Assembly: GCA_024280885.1 (NCBI GenBank)
Contig: JAJRPF010000070.1
Coordinates: forward strand, 171,861-235,860
DNA: 64,000 bases
DNA from: Planctomycetota bacterium
GTDB taxonomy: Bacteria > Planctomycetota > JAJSAM01 > JAJVHW01
Reading direction: 5' to 3'
Below, in pieces: positions 33,813-42,543 of the stretch (within the stretch, counting starts at the first letter, position 1; each line of letters begins with the position of its first letter). Under the pieces are notes generated by a model. It saw nothing but the letters and a program-made list of their open reading frames with translations, made no database searches and had not been told where the DNA came from. The position numbers and the translations under genes are program-made.

Positions 33813-35036
33813 GTGGCCGTGCCCGGCAACGCGTTCCGCCTCGCATACGTTGCGTACACGTTTCCGGTGCTGACGCAGACGTTCACGACGCGCGAGGTCC
33901 TGGCACTGGTCGACCGCGGTCTGGATGTGCGGGTCTTCGCCGTGCGCGAGGACGACGCGGCGCGGTTGGACCGGCGTTCGGCGGCGGCGCGCGACCTGAC
34001 GACGTTCCTGCCCTCCGCGTTGTCCCCGGCGACCATCGTCTCGCTGGCGAAGTGGTGCGCGCGGCGGCCGCTGCGAGTCGTGTCTGTCCTTCGCGCGTGT
34101 CTTGGCGGCGGGTATGTGGACCGCCCGATCTGGTCCCGCGTGCGATCGCTGCGGCATTTCCTCAACGGCGTCGCATTGGCCTCGCAGATCACTGACGCTG
34201 GTGGCGTGGATCGTATCCACGCCCAGATGGTCGATGCGGGCAGCACGGTGGCATACGCAGCGGCGCGGCTGCTCGGCGTCCCGTTCTCGTTCACCAACCA
34301 CACCGCATACAATCCGTTTCTGCTGCCGGCGAAGGCGCGTGAGGCGGATGTGATCCTCTCGATCAGTGAGTTTGACCGGCGCCGCGTGGAAGCCGCCGCG
34401 CCGGCGTCAGCCGGAAAGGTCAAGATTGCGCGCGTCGGAATTCGAACTGCGGAGTGGCGTGGACTGTCGCGGTGCCCCGAGGCAAGGCGGCTGCTCATCG
34501 TCGCCGCATTGCGCGAGAAGAAGGGCCACGCCGTCCTGTTGCGCGCTGCCGCGTCGCTCGCCTGGAGGAAGCGTCCCGTACACGTCGTGATTGTCGGGGA
34601 CGGGGCAGAGCGCGCCTCTCTTGAGCGACTCGCGAAGACCGAGGGCGTCTCGACCGAATTCCTGGGTGCGGTGGGGCCCGACGTGATTCGCTCCGAGTTG
34701 GCTCGCGCAGAGGGGTTCGTGTTGCCATGTTGCACCGCCGAGAACGGCGATATCGATGGCGTTCCGGTCGTGCTCATGGAAGCCATGGCGGCAGGCGTAC
34801 CCGTGGTCACGACGCGCCTCTCGGGTATTCCCGAACTCGTGGTGGACGGGGTGACGGGGTATCTTGCCGAACCCGGAGACGTGGACGACCTGACCGCGAC
34901 TCTGGAGCGTTTTTTGGACGGTGCCGAGACTCGGGACGCCATCGTTAGCGCGGCCGTGGAGCGCGTCGAGACCCAGCACGAGATCGCGAACACGTCCGCA
35001 GCAATGGCACGCATTCTCACGGGAGACGACGCATGA
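33813..35036 (+). CDS. GT4 family glycosyltransferase (WcaL/colanic-acid-type)
   Basis: 407 residues from a GTG start two bases after the carbamoyltransferase stop. YTFPVLTQTFTTREVLALVDRG is the opening typical of colanic-acid-type GT4 enzymes (WcaL, AmsK). The donor domain has RLLIVAALREKKGHAVLLRA and VLPCCTAENGDIDGVPVVLMEAMAAGVPVVTTRLSGIPELV, the E-x7-E motif region. Cytoplasmic or membrane-associated; sugar and linkage unknown. GTG/GTGA starts like this one recur through the locus. Confidence 0.88.
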   Translation: MAVPGNAFRLAYVAYTFPVLTQTFTTREVLALVDRGLDVRVFAVREDDAARLDRRSAAARDLTTFLPSALSPATIVSLAKWCARRPLRVVSVLRACLGGGYVDRPIWSRVRSLRHFLNGVALASQITDAGGVDRIHAQMVDAGSTVAYAAARLLGVPFSFTNHTAYNPFLLPAKAREADVILSISEFDRRRVEAAAPASAGKVKIARVGIRTAEWRGLSRCPEARRLLIVAALREKKGHAVLLRAAASLAWRKRPVHVVIVGDGAERASLERLAKTEGVSTEFLGAVGPDVIRSELARAEGFVLPCCTAENGDIDGVPVVLMEAMAAGVPVVTTRLSGIPELVVDGVTGYLAEPGDVDDLTATLERFLDGAETRDAIVSAAVERVETQHEIANTSAAMARILTGDDA

Positions 35037-35115
35037 TCGGCTGTTGGACGTGGCGTGACCGACGGCCGGAAGTGGGCGCGCGGGGCCGAGCTGTCGCCGA
35101 CGACCGCTCGGCGAG

Positions 35116-36537
35116 ATGGAGCGGCGCTTGAACACCATCTGGCGACTCGACATCCAACTGCTCAACATGGCGGACCGCGAGGGCCTCGGGTGGGCGATGG
35201 TCGCTGTCGGATGCCTGCTCGTCATCGCATTCGGGAAGTTGCCCAAGGCATTCCTCGTGGGCATGGCGGTCTTGCTCGGCTCGCTGGTCTGGTTCAAACC
35301 GCTCGTTGTGCTTGCCCACGTCTTGCGCTGGTGGATTTTTCTGATCCTCGCGATGCGTGGCGGGCTCTTCGTGATGCGTCGGACGACGGTGCCGTCGTCC
35401 GGTCGCGTTCCGATGAGCCTTGTTGCTCTCGGCGGGATGTCAATCCTCTCCGCGGCGTGGGCCGACGACGCCCGTTTCGCGATCCTCCTGGCGGGGACGT
35501 TCCTCTGCACGCTCATTCTCGCGTTCGTCGTCGCGTGGCGGCTGATGGACTCGGAGGACTTCCTGCCGTACCTGTGTCAGGGCGCTCTGGTCGTCGCGCT
35601 CGCTCTGCAGGGACTCGGTGTGCTCTTCGGCCTTGCCGCGCTCATCACCGAGGACCCGTGGCTCATCAAGCGGACCGGAGTCGAGACACGTTTCTCCGGG
35701 ATGACGATGAATGCGAACGGAAATGGAGTGTTCGCTGCGCTCTTCTGGCCCGTCGTTCTCGCAGCGCCTAGAGAGTACCTGGGGCGGCTGGCGTGGCTGC
35801 GCTGGCCAGCGCTCGCCGCGCTCCTGATCTGCATCGTATTCTCTGGATCGCGCACGGCGGCCGGCGTCACTCTGATGACGACGATCCTCTACGGACTCTA
35901 TCGCTACCGCGTTGGAGCGATCCTAGCGACCACCCTTGTCGCTGCATGCGGCGCGGCGATCCTGCTCGGAACGCCGCTCGAGGAACTCGAGGGGTCGGCG
36001 GTGGACACCGTCGTCGTGCGCAGTGACTCCCTCTCCGACTTCGGCGGGCGACTCGAGCGTTGGGAGATGGGCTGGGAAGTGGCGCAGGAACGTCCGCTGA
36101 TCGGCCATGGTTGGGGGGCAGCGCGCACGCTCGGCGAGCAGGACACGGCGATGGCGCTTGAGCTCGGTCGTGTGCGCTACGCGAGCAATCTCCACAGCGC
36201 GCACCTCTCCTTGCTGGTGGATCTGGGCTGGCTAGGGCTCGGGCTCTTCTGGCTCTTCGCGGCGGGGATCGTCCGGAGCGGGCTGCGGATACTGGCCGCG
36301 CCGATCTCGCCTGAGAACACCGTGTCGATGCTCTTCTTTGCGAGCACGATGGGACTGCTTGTCGACACATTTGTCCACGGCGGAATTCTCTCGGCCGGAA
36401 GCCCCAACGCGCTCCTGTTCTGGTTCTCGGCGGCGCTGGTGACGAAGCAGGCGCAGCGGCTCGGTGCGTACGCGCCGGCGCAGGAACCGGCAGCCGTGGC
36501 CGATCCTGAGGCTCTGCTGCACCCGGCGGGGCCGTGA
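35116..36537 (+). CDS. O-antigen polymerase/ligase family membrane protein (second Wzy_C)
   Basis: 473 residues with about ten hydrophobic segments. The Wzy_C signature in the second half is FSGSRTAAGVTLMTTILYGLYRY, RLERWEMGWEVAQERPLIGHGWG and NLHSAHLSLLVDLGWLGLGLFWLF. The first third contains several short membrane helices (GWAMVAVGCLLVIAFGKLPKAFLVGMAVLL). The Shine-Dalgarno is weak. It overlaps the next membrane protein by GTGA. Together with the protein at 21807 the locus has two candidate polymerases/ligases, which may mean two linkages or two polymers. Confidence 0.82.
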   Translation: MERRLNTIWRLDIQLLNMADREGLGWAMVAVGCLLVIAFGKLPKAFLVGMAVLLGSLVWFKPLVVLAHVLRWWIFLILAMRGGLFVMRRTTVPSSGRVPMSLVALGGMSILSAAWADDARFAILLAGTFLCTLILAFVVAWRLMDSEDFLPYLCQGALVVALALQGLGVLFGLAALITEDPWLIKRTGVETRFSGMTMNANGNGVFAALFWPVVLAAPREYLGRLAWLRWPALAALLICIVFSGSRTAAGVTLMTTILYGLYRYRVGAILATTLVAACGAAILLGTPLEELEGSAVDTVVVRSDSLSDFGGRLERWEMGWEVAQERPLIGHGWGAARTLGEQDTAMALELGRVRYASNLHSAHLSLLVDLGWLGLGLFWLFAAGIVRSGLRILAAPISPENTVSMLFFASTMGLLVDTFVHGGILSAGSPNALLFWFSAALVTKQAQRLGAYAPAQEPAAVADPEALLHPAGP

Positions 36538-37994
36538 GTGGCGCGGCGCGCCGTCCGTTCGTCGAGGCGCTCGGGGTCGCGTCGTTGGCTGCGATCCTGT
36601 ATGTCGCGTTGGCCTCGCGATACCCGGGTTGGGGCGATGCCGCCGACCTCGCTCGTCGTGCCGTCGACGGACCTCTGACTCCGTTCGGAAGGTCGTACGC
36701 GCTCCAGAGCCTTGCGGTTCGTGCGTTTGCGATGGCCATGTCGCCCGCAGCAGCATTGGCGATCGTGAGCGCACTCTCTGCCGCGGTAGGCACGGGGATC
36801 GTGTATTGGGGGTGCCGATCGCCCCTCGGCCTCGACGCGTCGTCGGCAGCCGGGGCCGCGCTCACTCTTGGCTTCTCGCACACGTACGCGAGTAGCGCGG
36901 TCGACGGAGAGGTCTACGCGCTGCTCGGGGCGCTGACGGCGGCGACGGCGGTCGCCGCTCTGGCGGCGCGTCGGTATCCGACCCTGGAACTCGGCGCCGG
37001 GGCACTGGCTGGCTTGGCAGCCTCGCATCACCGCGCGGCCCTGGTCTTGATCCCTCTAGGAGCACTCTGGCTCTCTGCGGCGGCCGCGTCGTCTCGGCGC
37101 CGGATCGCTGCGTTCCGCTTCACCGTGGGTGTGCTCCTTGGCTGTGTGCCTCTGTTCATTCTGGTCGCGATGGAGGCGTCGCGCGATCCCTCCACCCCGT
37201 TGACGGTGCTGTTGCACAAGGTCGTGTTCGGCGCAGCGCGCAACGCTGACCTCTTCTTCGCATCCGAGCGTTCGCTGTCGGCGTCGCTCGTGTACGTCGC
37301 GAAATGGCTAGTCTTCAATCTCCCGGGCCCTGCGCTCGCTGCGGTCGCGATCGGATGGGCATGCGTCGCCCGCGACCACGGTCGGCGTGCGGCGCTGGGC
37401 GTCGGCGTCGTGCTCGCGTCGCTGTCGGTGCTGCCGCTCCGCTTCGACGGTGTCGGGGATCGCTACGCGTTGATTGTCCCTCTCTATCCCCTCGTCGCAC
37501 TCCTGGCCGGCATCGGGGTGCAGCAGGTCGCGTCGCGTCGCACGGGATGGGGGATCGGCATGGCCGTGTCCTGCGCGTTGGCGCCGATGGCGGTCTACAT
37601 GGCCCTCGGCGCGACGGATCTTGGACCACGCGTCCTGCCGCGCCTGCGCGCTGCCGCTGCGACCGAGTTCTTCATTCCGTCCCGGTGGGGAGCCATGGGC
37701 TCGTCGATCTGGGCGCGCGAGACGCTGGATGCGATCCCGATCGGCGGCACGATCTTCGCCGAGTGGGGGGCCGGCGGAGCGCTGGACTACGCGCGCCGCA
37801 TCGACGGTATCCGCGTCGACGTGCGCGTCGTTCGGCACATGCCTGCGTCAGCCTCTCCGGTTGGAGTCGGGACGGCGAACTCCTTCGTCGCCTTGACCCC
37901 GATCTGGAGCGACGAGTCTGCGCGATTGGCCACGACCGGAGTGCGCGCCGAACGGGTTGGCCCTTCGCTCTACAGGTTGCACGCCGCGAGGTAG
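36534..37994 (+). CDS. Polytopic membrane protein, DUF2723-like (glycosyltransferase-C-like)
   Basis: 486 residues, about ten membrane segments from a GTG start overlapping the previous stop (GTGA). An early periplasmic acidic motif (SRYPGWGDAADLARRA) and a later HTYASSAVDGEVYALLGAL resemble the DUF2723/TMEM260 group, which is related to protein O-mannosyltransferases of the GT-C fold. The C-terminal part is a soluble periplasmic domain (SSIWARETLDAIPIGGTIFAEWGAGGALDY). If GT-C, it would use a lipid-phosphate sugar on the outer side of the membrane. The family match is by pattern only. Confidence 0.6.
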   Translation: MSGAARRPFVEALGVASLAAILYVALASRYPGWGDAADLARRAVDGPLTPFGRSYALQSLAVRAFAMAMSPAAALAIVSALSAAVGTGIVYWGCRSPLGLDASSAAGAALTLGFSHTYASSAVDGEVYALLGALTAATAVAALAARRYPTLELGAGALAGLAASHHRAALVLIPLGALWLSAAAASSRRRIAAFRFTVGVLLGCVPLFILVAMEASRDPSTPLTVLLHKVVFGAARNADLFFASERSLSASLVYVAKWLVFNLPGPALAAVAIGWACVARDHGRRAALGVGVVLASLSVLPLRFDGVGDRYALIVPLYPLVALLAGIGVQQVASRRTGWGIGMAVSCALAPMAVYMALGATDLGPRVLPRLRAAAATEFFIPSRWGAMGSSIWARETLDAIPIGGTIFAEWGAGGALDYARRIDGIRVDVRVVRHMPASASPVGVGTANSFVALTPIWSDESARLATTGVRAERVGPSLYRLHAAR

Positions 37995-38067
37995 GTCATC
38001 GCGGCTGCGCGCTGTAGTTTCGCCACCGATCCGCCCCGCGCGTACGACGGGGCGCGGTGGAGGTCCA

Positions 38068-39234
38068 GTGCACATCGTTCTCGTTTCGGCCACGTATCCC
38101 GCGCAATCACGTCCGGCGGCCGAGCCGTCGTACACCGCGATCGCGCGCGAGTGTGTCCGCCGTGGCCACTCGGTGATCGCTGTCGCGGGTTCGGAGTCTG
38201 GTGCCGTCGAGCGCGAGACGCTCGACGGGGTCGATGTTGTGCGCGCGCTGCAGACGTCTTATGCCGGTGACGTCAAAGTGGGATCCATCGCGGCTCAGTG
38301 CCGCGCTCTGCGCTCGGCTCTGCGCCGCGGCGACGACGCGGTTCTGCTCTTCGGAGATGCCACCGGCGTCACCCCCGCGTTGTTGGGGGTCGCTCCGGAC
38401 GTTCCGCGCTATGTGGACATCGGCTACGACTGGGCTCTCACGGGCTTTGGTGCTTCACACCCATGGTGGCAGTGGTGTGCGTCGGCCGGGCGAATGGCGC
38501 GGGTCTCGGCGAAGGCGCTGGGAGCCGTCATCGAGCGCCCTGATGCTCGGGACGCCCACTTTCTCGCGTGGAAGCAGAGCCGGTGGAAGGAACTGCTCGG
38601 CCGAGGCGTGCCCGTGGCCGCGGCGCGCGTGCTGCGCCCCGGGATCGACACCGGCCTCTTCTCGTACGCGCCGAGTGCAATCGAGGACGGCGAGATCCGA
38701 CTCCAGTACCAGGGACCGCTCCGCCGCGTCGGCGGGCTCAATGCAATCTTCCTCGCGCTGAACAGCTTGCCTGCGCGCGTGCGCCTTCGGATCGTCGCGG
38801 AGGGGGCCGAATCGTCGTACCTAGCCGAACTCGCGGAACTCGGTCGTGCCGCGGGCGTCACGGATCGCGTCGAGGTCGTCCCCGCGGCGGGCGAGGCACA
38901 ACGCCTCTCCCTTCTGCGGGGCGCCGCCCTCTTCGTCCACTCGTCCGAAAGCGGCGACGCGTTCCCGCGCTACGCCCTCGAAGCCGCGTCGGCTGGCGTG
39001 CCCGTCGTGGCTGCCGAGACCGAGAGCGGGGACGATGTCAGTCCGTGGAAGCCAGCGACGGCCCTTCGCTTTCCCGCGGGCAACCCGCGCGCGCTGGCGG
39101 AGTGCGTCGAGTCGTGCCTGGCGCAGCCCGAACTCGTGGAGCGCCTGTCCCGCGCCGGGCGCATCCTGGTGGAACGCGGCTTCGGCGTCGTGTACACGGT
39201 CGACCGTCTCGAGTCTCTCCTGCAGAGGAGTTGA
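38068..39234 (+). CDS. GT4 family glycosyltransferase
   Basis: 388 residues. The GTG with GGAGG five bases upstream, directly before the first strand (HIVLVSATYPAQSRP), was chosen as start. The N-terminal half has the acceptor Rossmann fold (SYTAIARECVRRGHSVIAVAG). The donor half has RLQYQGPLRRVGGLNAIFLAL-like text, LRIVAEGAESSYLAELAELG and SSESGDAFPRYALEAASAGVPVVAAET, where the usual E-x7-E is partly changed. The substrate is unknown. A hairpin overlaps its stop codon and separates it from the PEP-CTERM gene. Confidence 0.82.
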   Translation: MHIVLVSATYPAQSRPAAEPSYTAIARECVRRGHSVIAVAGSESGAVERETLDGVDVVRALQTSYAGDVKVGSIAAQCRALRSALRRGDDAVLLFGDATGVTPALLGVAPDVPRYVDIGYDWALTGFGASHPWWQWCASAGRMARVSAKALGAVIERPDARDAHFLAWKQSRWKELLGRGVPVAAARVLRPGIDTGLFSYAPSAIEDGEIRLQYQGPLRRVGGLNAIFLALNSLPARVRLRIVAEGAESSYLAELAELGRAAGVTDRVEVVPAAGEAQRLSLLRGAALFVHSSESGDAFPRYALEAASAGVPVVAAETESGDDVSPWKPATALRFPAGNPRALAECVESCLAQPELVERLSRAGRILVERGFGVVYTVDRLESLLQRS

Positions 39235-39260
39235 GCCTGAGCCGCCGCCGAGGCAGGCTC
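39233..39260. terminator. Hairpin overlapping the glycosyltransferase stop codon
   Basis: Seven-base arms GAGCCTG and CAGGCTC enclose a 14-base GC-rich loop. It begins inside the stop codon and precedes a 180-base leader of the next gene. There is no T-run, so termination strength is uncertain. Confidence 0.3.
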
Positions 39261-39384
39261 GGATTGAAGATCTGTGTTTCGTTCGACCGATGGTGTTTTT
39301 TGGATGGGCACGGGCGATCCCACGCTAGCCTCCGGGGGCTGACGTGGGGAGAGCCTGCGTTCGCACGCTTGAGTACGCCGGAAG

Positions 39385-39426
39385 ACGTCTCTATCGGAGA
39401 CGTTCACGTCTTTGTCGGAGACGTTC
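39385..39426 (+). promoter_or_regulatory. Tandem duplicated 21-bp hairpin unit in the PEP-CTERM gene leader
   Basis: Two adjacent 21-base units differ at only two positions. In each, an ACGTCT arm pairs with AGACGT across a short loop: 7-bp arms in unit one (ACGTCTC/GAGACGT), 6-bp arms in unit two. The second unit ends 12 bases before the start codon, next to the AGGGAGA ribosome site. It may be a double operator in DNA or two small stem-loops in the mRNA leader that set expression of the exosortase substrate. Confidence 0.5.
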
Positions 39427-39438
39427 AGAGGGAGATCG

Positions 39439-40167
39439 ATGATGAAGATGCGTGGCATATTCGGTGCGCTGGTAGTCGGGGCTGTCTTGGCGATCGCATC
39501 GCCAGCCATGGCCGGGCTCGACTTCGCGAACACGGCCACGGCAGTGGGGGCGTCGACCGCCAACACGCGCTTCAACGGCTCGACCGCGGGTGCCTTCGGT
39601 ACGCAGGCGCTCACGAGTGGTTTTCAGGCTCCGGGCGCCAATCAGGTGATCATCTCAGCGCCGACCGCCGTGGGACTCGTCCCCGAAGTCGCGATCATGG
39701 ACTTCAACTACAACTCCGCGGGCCCGGGCGGCCAGGGGTTCCAGTACTCGTTCGACAACAAGGCTGGCGATTACGGCCTGGTGATCCAATTCGGCACGAT
39801 CGTGACCCCCGGCGGTGGCACGCTGCTCTTGCAGCAGGTGCAGTTCTCTGAGGCCGGTACCCCGCTCTTCAGTTTCGCCTTTGGTATCAACCGCGCGCTG
39901 ACCGCGGCGGACTCGGACTCGACGATCTTCATCGACATCCCGCAGGGAGCCATTCCTGGCTCGCAGCGTGACATCGTCGATGTGGTGCGCCTGCAGTTTG
40001 TGTTCTCGGGTAGCGGCACGAGTTTCGGTATCAACGCGGTCGCGAACCCGGAGCCCGGCACGATTGCGCTCTTCGGTCTTGGACTGCTCGGGCTGGCAGG
40101 TGTCGTGCGTCGGCGTCGTCGCGGTGCGGTTGCGCCTTCCGCGGCTGGCACGCCCTCCGAGAGCTGA
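39439..40167 (+). CDS. PEP-CTERM sorting-domain secreted protein
   Basis: 242 residues. AGGGAGA lies just upstream; a second ATG follows directly. A cleavable signal peptide (FGALVVGAVLAIASPAMA-G) leads into a beta-rich domain with no recognised fold (for example EVAIMDFNYNSAGPGGQGFQYSFDN). The C-terminal sorting signal is NPEPGTIALFGLGLLGLAGVVRRRRR: PEP at 204-206, one membrane helix, and an arginine cluster. Unusually, 14 more residues (GAVAPSAAGTPSES) follow the arginines. It should be processed and anchored by the exosortase encoded 314 bases downstream. The adjacent position suggests a dedicated substrate, perhaps a matrix protein tied to the polysaccharide. Confidence 0.9.
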   Translation: MMKMRGIFGALVVGAVLAIASPAMAGLDFANTATAVGASTANTRFNGSTAGAFGTQALTSGFQAPGANQVIISAPTAVGLVPEVAIMDFNYNSAGPGGQGFQYSFDNKAGDYGLVIQFGTIVTPGGGTLLLQQVQFSEAGTPLFSFAFGINRALTAADSDSTIFIDIPQGAIPGSQRDIVDVVRLQFVFSGSGTSFGINAVANPEPGTIALFGLGLLGLAGVVRRRRRGAVAPSAAGTPSES

Positions 40168-40481
40168 GAGCTAGCGCGCGTCTGGGTCTGGGTTGTCTGG
40201 GTCTGGGTCGTCTGGGTCCCGGCCCCGCGGCGGTCGGCGACATGCTCATGGGGCGTGAGCGGCGCGATGAGAGTGCTCCGGGTATGGTGTCTAGCGCACC
40301 GGAACGTTCTTGTCGGCAGTCGTGATCGCTAGCCTTCGTGCCCATCAGCTTTCCTCGCGTGCGATCGTGGCTTGAACGTGGCGCGCGCGCTGCGACAGGA
40401 GGCGATCGTGACCAACGCCGACGTTGAACCTGACGCCGAATTGCCCTCGTTGAACTCGATCGTCTGGGAGACCGCGCAGGC
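40168..40481. other. Intergenic stretch between PEP-CTERM gene and exosortase
   Basis: No gene is seen. It holds a short tandem repeat (40181-40219) and must carry any promoter for the exosortase operon, but I could not identify -35/-10 or -24/-12 (sigma-54) elements with confidence. Confidence 0.4.
40181..40219 (+). repeat. 15-bp tandem repeat, 2.6 copies
   Basis: Units TCTGGGTCTGGGTTG and TCTGGGTCTGGGTCG are followed by a partial third copy, starting 13 bases after the PEP-CTERM stop codon. It is internally a TCTGGG repeat and could vary in copy number by slippage. Confidence 0.6.
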
Positions 40482-41357
40482 ATGACTGCACGCAGTCCCG
40501 CTGCAGGCGCCTCGGCGCGACTCGCGGTCCCCGCAGTCGTGGCGGCCGTGCTCTTCGTCGCCCTCTTCCACCCCATCCTTTGGTTGCGGGCCTCGCAGTA
40601 CGCCGACGATCCGCGCTACTCGCATTGCTTCCTGCTCCCTGTGATCTCCGCGCTGTGGATCTACGACCGGTGGCCGGTCTTGCGGCGGATGGTGGTGGCG
40701 CCTTCGCGCGTCGGCGGCGCGGTCCTGACCGTGGGCGTGGCGCTCTTCGTCTACTCCCGGTTGCTGCACACCAATCTCGGGCAGCACGTCGGGCTGCTGT
40801 TGACGCTCGTCGGAGGCGTCTGGGCCCTCTGCGGATCGAAGATGACGCGAGCGTGCGCGTTTCCCCTGGGCTATCTCGTACTCACGATCCCCCTCCCGCG
40901 CGTCTGGGACGACCAACTGACGCAGCCGTTGCAGCGCTTCGCGACCGTGGTCGCCGAAGGAGCGTTCGATGCGATGGGGTGGATCGTTGTGCGGCAGGGC
41001 AATGTCCTACAACTCCCCGGCCTGAAGCTCCTGGTCGAAGAGCAGTGTTCCGGCGCGCATAGTCTCTACGCCCTTGGGGCGCTCGGATTTGCATGGGTGG
41101 CCTTCGTGCCACGGCCGCTCTGGTTACGTGTAGTGCTCGTGGCCTCGACCGTTCCCATTGCGATGCTCGCCAATGCGATCCGGGTCACGGGCACAGGCGT
41201 TTTGGCCTATCGTGTGGATCCGTCCTACGCAACGGGCGCGTCTCACCAACTCGGCGGGATGATTGTGTTCGCAATTGGGCTTGGGCTCTTTCTGCTCGTC
41301 GATTGGTGCCTGCGACCGGACGCCGTCGCGACGGAAAATGACGACGTCGCCGCCTGA
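40482..41357 (+). CDS. Exosortase (EpsH-family transpeptidase-like membrane protease)
   Basis: 291 residues, about eight membrane segments. The proposed catalytic triad is complete: C189 in LLVEEQCSGAHSL, R234 in ANAIRVTGTG, and H255 in GASHQLGGMIVF. The conserved early YSHCFLLPVISALW block (usual YSHG.LIP) is also present. Exosortases recognise the PEP-CTERM signal and cleave and transfer the protein, by analogy with sortases. The usual ACSGLRSL is changed here to QCSGAHSL. The gene heads a coupled group with a glycosyltransferase (20-base overlap), an EpsI protein and a giant TPR protein. I cannot assign the subtype (XrtA-XrtX). Confidence 0.92.
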   Translation: MTARSPAAGASARLAVPAVVAAVLFVALFHPILWLRASQYADDPRYSHCFLLPVISALWIYDRWPVLRRMVVAPSRVGGAVLTVGVALFVYSRLLHTNLGQHVGLLLTLVGGVWALCGSKMTRACAFPLGYLVLTIPLPRVWDDQLTQPLQRFATVVAEGAFDAMGWIVVRQGNVLQLPGLKLLVEEQCSGAHSLYALGALGFAWVAFVPRPLWLRVVLVASTVPIAMLANAIRVTGTGVLAYRVDPSYATGASHQLGGMIVFAIGLGLFLLVDWCLRPDAVATENDDVAA

Positions 41358-42543
41358 TCGTGCGCCTGCTGATCGCGTGCTGCGCGTCGCGGTGCTGTCG
41401 GAGCTTCCGACACCGTACCGTTGGCCCCTGTTCCGCCGCGTCGGTGCGGTCGAGCGCCTGGACCTCACGGTGTTCTTCTACTCGCGCACGGAAGCGGATC
41501 GTGACTGGGGGCTCGAAGTCGGTGACGACGGGGGAGTGTCCGTCGTCTTCCCGCCGGGACGTTCGTTTCACGTTCGTGGCCGGCGGTCGCTCTTCTTTCA
41601 CTGGAATCCGGATCTCGTGGCGCGACTGCGCAAGGGCGCGTTCGACGTCGTGGTGATCCCGGGCTGGTCGATGCCTTCGAGCCTCGCCGCTGTCTGGGCG
41701 TGCAGGCGGAGCCGCACGCCCTACGTGATCTTCAGCGAGACGAATGACCTCTCGCCGCGTTCGTGGTGGGTGCGGCGACTCAAGCGGATCGTGTTACGCC
41801 CAATCGTCGGGCGCGCCGCCGCGTGGCTCGCTACCGGCACGATGTCCGCACGATTTCTGGAGCGGCACGGCGCCGTCCCGGCGCGCACACACCGCTTCGC
41901 CAACACGCCCGACGTGGAGGTTCTTGCCGCAGCGGTGGACGCGGCGCGACCCCTCCGCGCGGCGACCCGTCGCGATCTCGGGCTCCCCACTGGCGCTCCG
42001 GTCGCGCTCTTCGTCGGCCGCTTGATCGGCGCGAAGGACGTCGCGACGCTGCTGGAGGCCCACGCCCGACTGGAGGCGTCCGGTAGCCCTCTCTGGACAC
42101 TGATCGTCGGTTCGGGAGCCGAGGCTGAATCTCTGCACGCCCGCGCGCAAGATCTTAGACTGCGCCAACTTGTCTTTGCGGGTGCGAGGAAGCCTCCCGA
42201 CTTGCCGGCGCTCTGGGCCGCAGTCGATCTCTTCGTACTTCCGTCTGTCCATGAACCCTGGGGAGTTGTTGTGAACGAAGCGATGGCGGCAGGACTGCCC
42301 ATCGTGCTCTCCGACCGGGTGGGCGCGGGACCGGATTTGCTCGTCGATGGCGAGACGGGGCGTGGATTCCGGGCGGGCGAGCCCGAATCGCTCGCCGCGG
42401 TGCTCAGCGAATTGGCAATGGCGCCGGACGCGCGGGCACGCATGGGCGCGGCGGCGGCGCGGCGCGTGCGTGATTGGGGCTACGGCCCGAGCGTCGTGGG
42501 ATTCGAACGGGCCGTACGCGACGCCGTGGAGACCGCGACGTGA
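41338..42543 (+). CDS. GT4 family glycosyltransferase of the exosortase operon
   Basis: 401 residues. The ATG inside the exosortase 3' end (20-base overlap) is the first start before conserved sequence (LRVAVLSELPTPYRWPLFRRV). YVIFSETNDLSPRSWW is the WcaK/EpsF-like middle block. The donor domain has ALFVGRLIGAKDVATLLEAH and LPSVHEPWGVVVNEAMAAGLPIVLSDRVGAGPDLL, with the E-x7-E motif. Being locked between exosortase and EpsI, it probably works on the same cell-surface polymer. The sugar is unknown. Confidence 0.88.
   Translation: MTTSPPDRAPADRVLRVAVLSELPTPYRWPLFRRVGAVERLDLTVFFYSRTEADRDWGLEVGDDGGVSVVFPPGRSFHVRGRRSLFFHWNPDLVARLRKGAFDVVVIPGWSMPSSLAAVWACRRSRTPYVIFSETNDLSPRSWWVRRLKRIVLRPIVGRAAAWLATGTMSARFLERHGAVPARTHRFANTPDVEVLAAAVDAARPLRAATRRDLGLPTGAPVALFVGRLIGAKDVATLLEAHARLEASGSPLWTLIVGSGAEAESLHARAQDLRLRQLVFAGARKPPDLPALWAAVDLFVLPSVHEPWGVVVNEAMAAGLPIVLSDRVGAGPDLLVDGETGRGFRAGEPESLAAVLSELAMAPDARARMGAAAARRVRDWGYGPSVVGFERAVRDAVETAT

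Noticed and set aside
33350..35020. Antisense open frame of 556 codons over the carbamoyltransferase end and glycosyltransferase
   Set aside because: Ser/Arg-rich shadow translation without domain pattern; both sense genes are secure.
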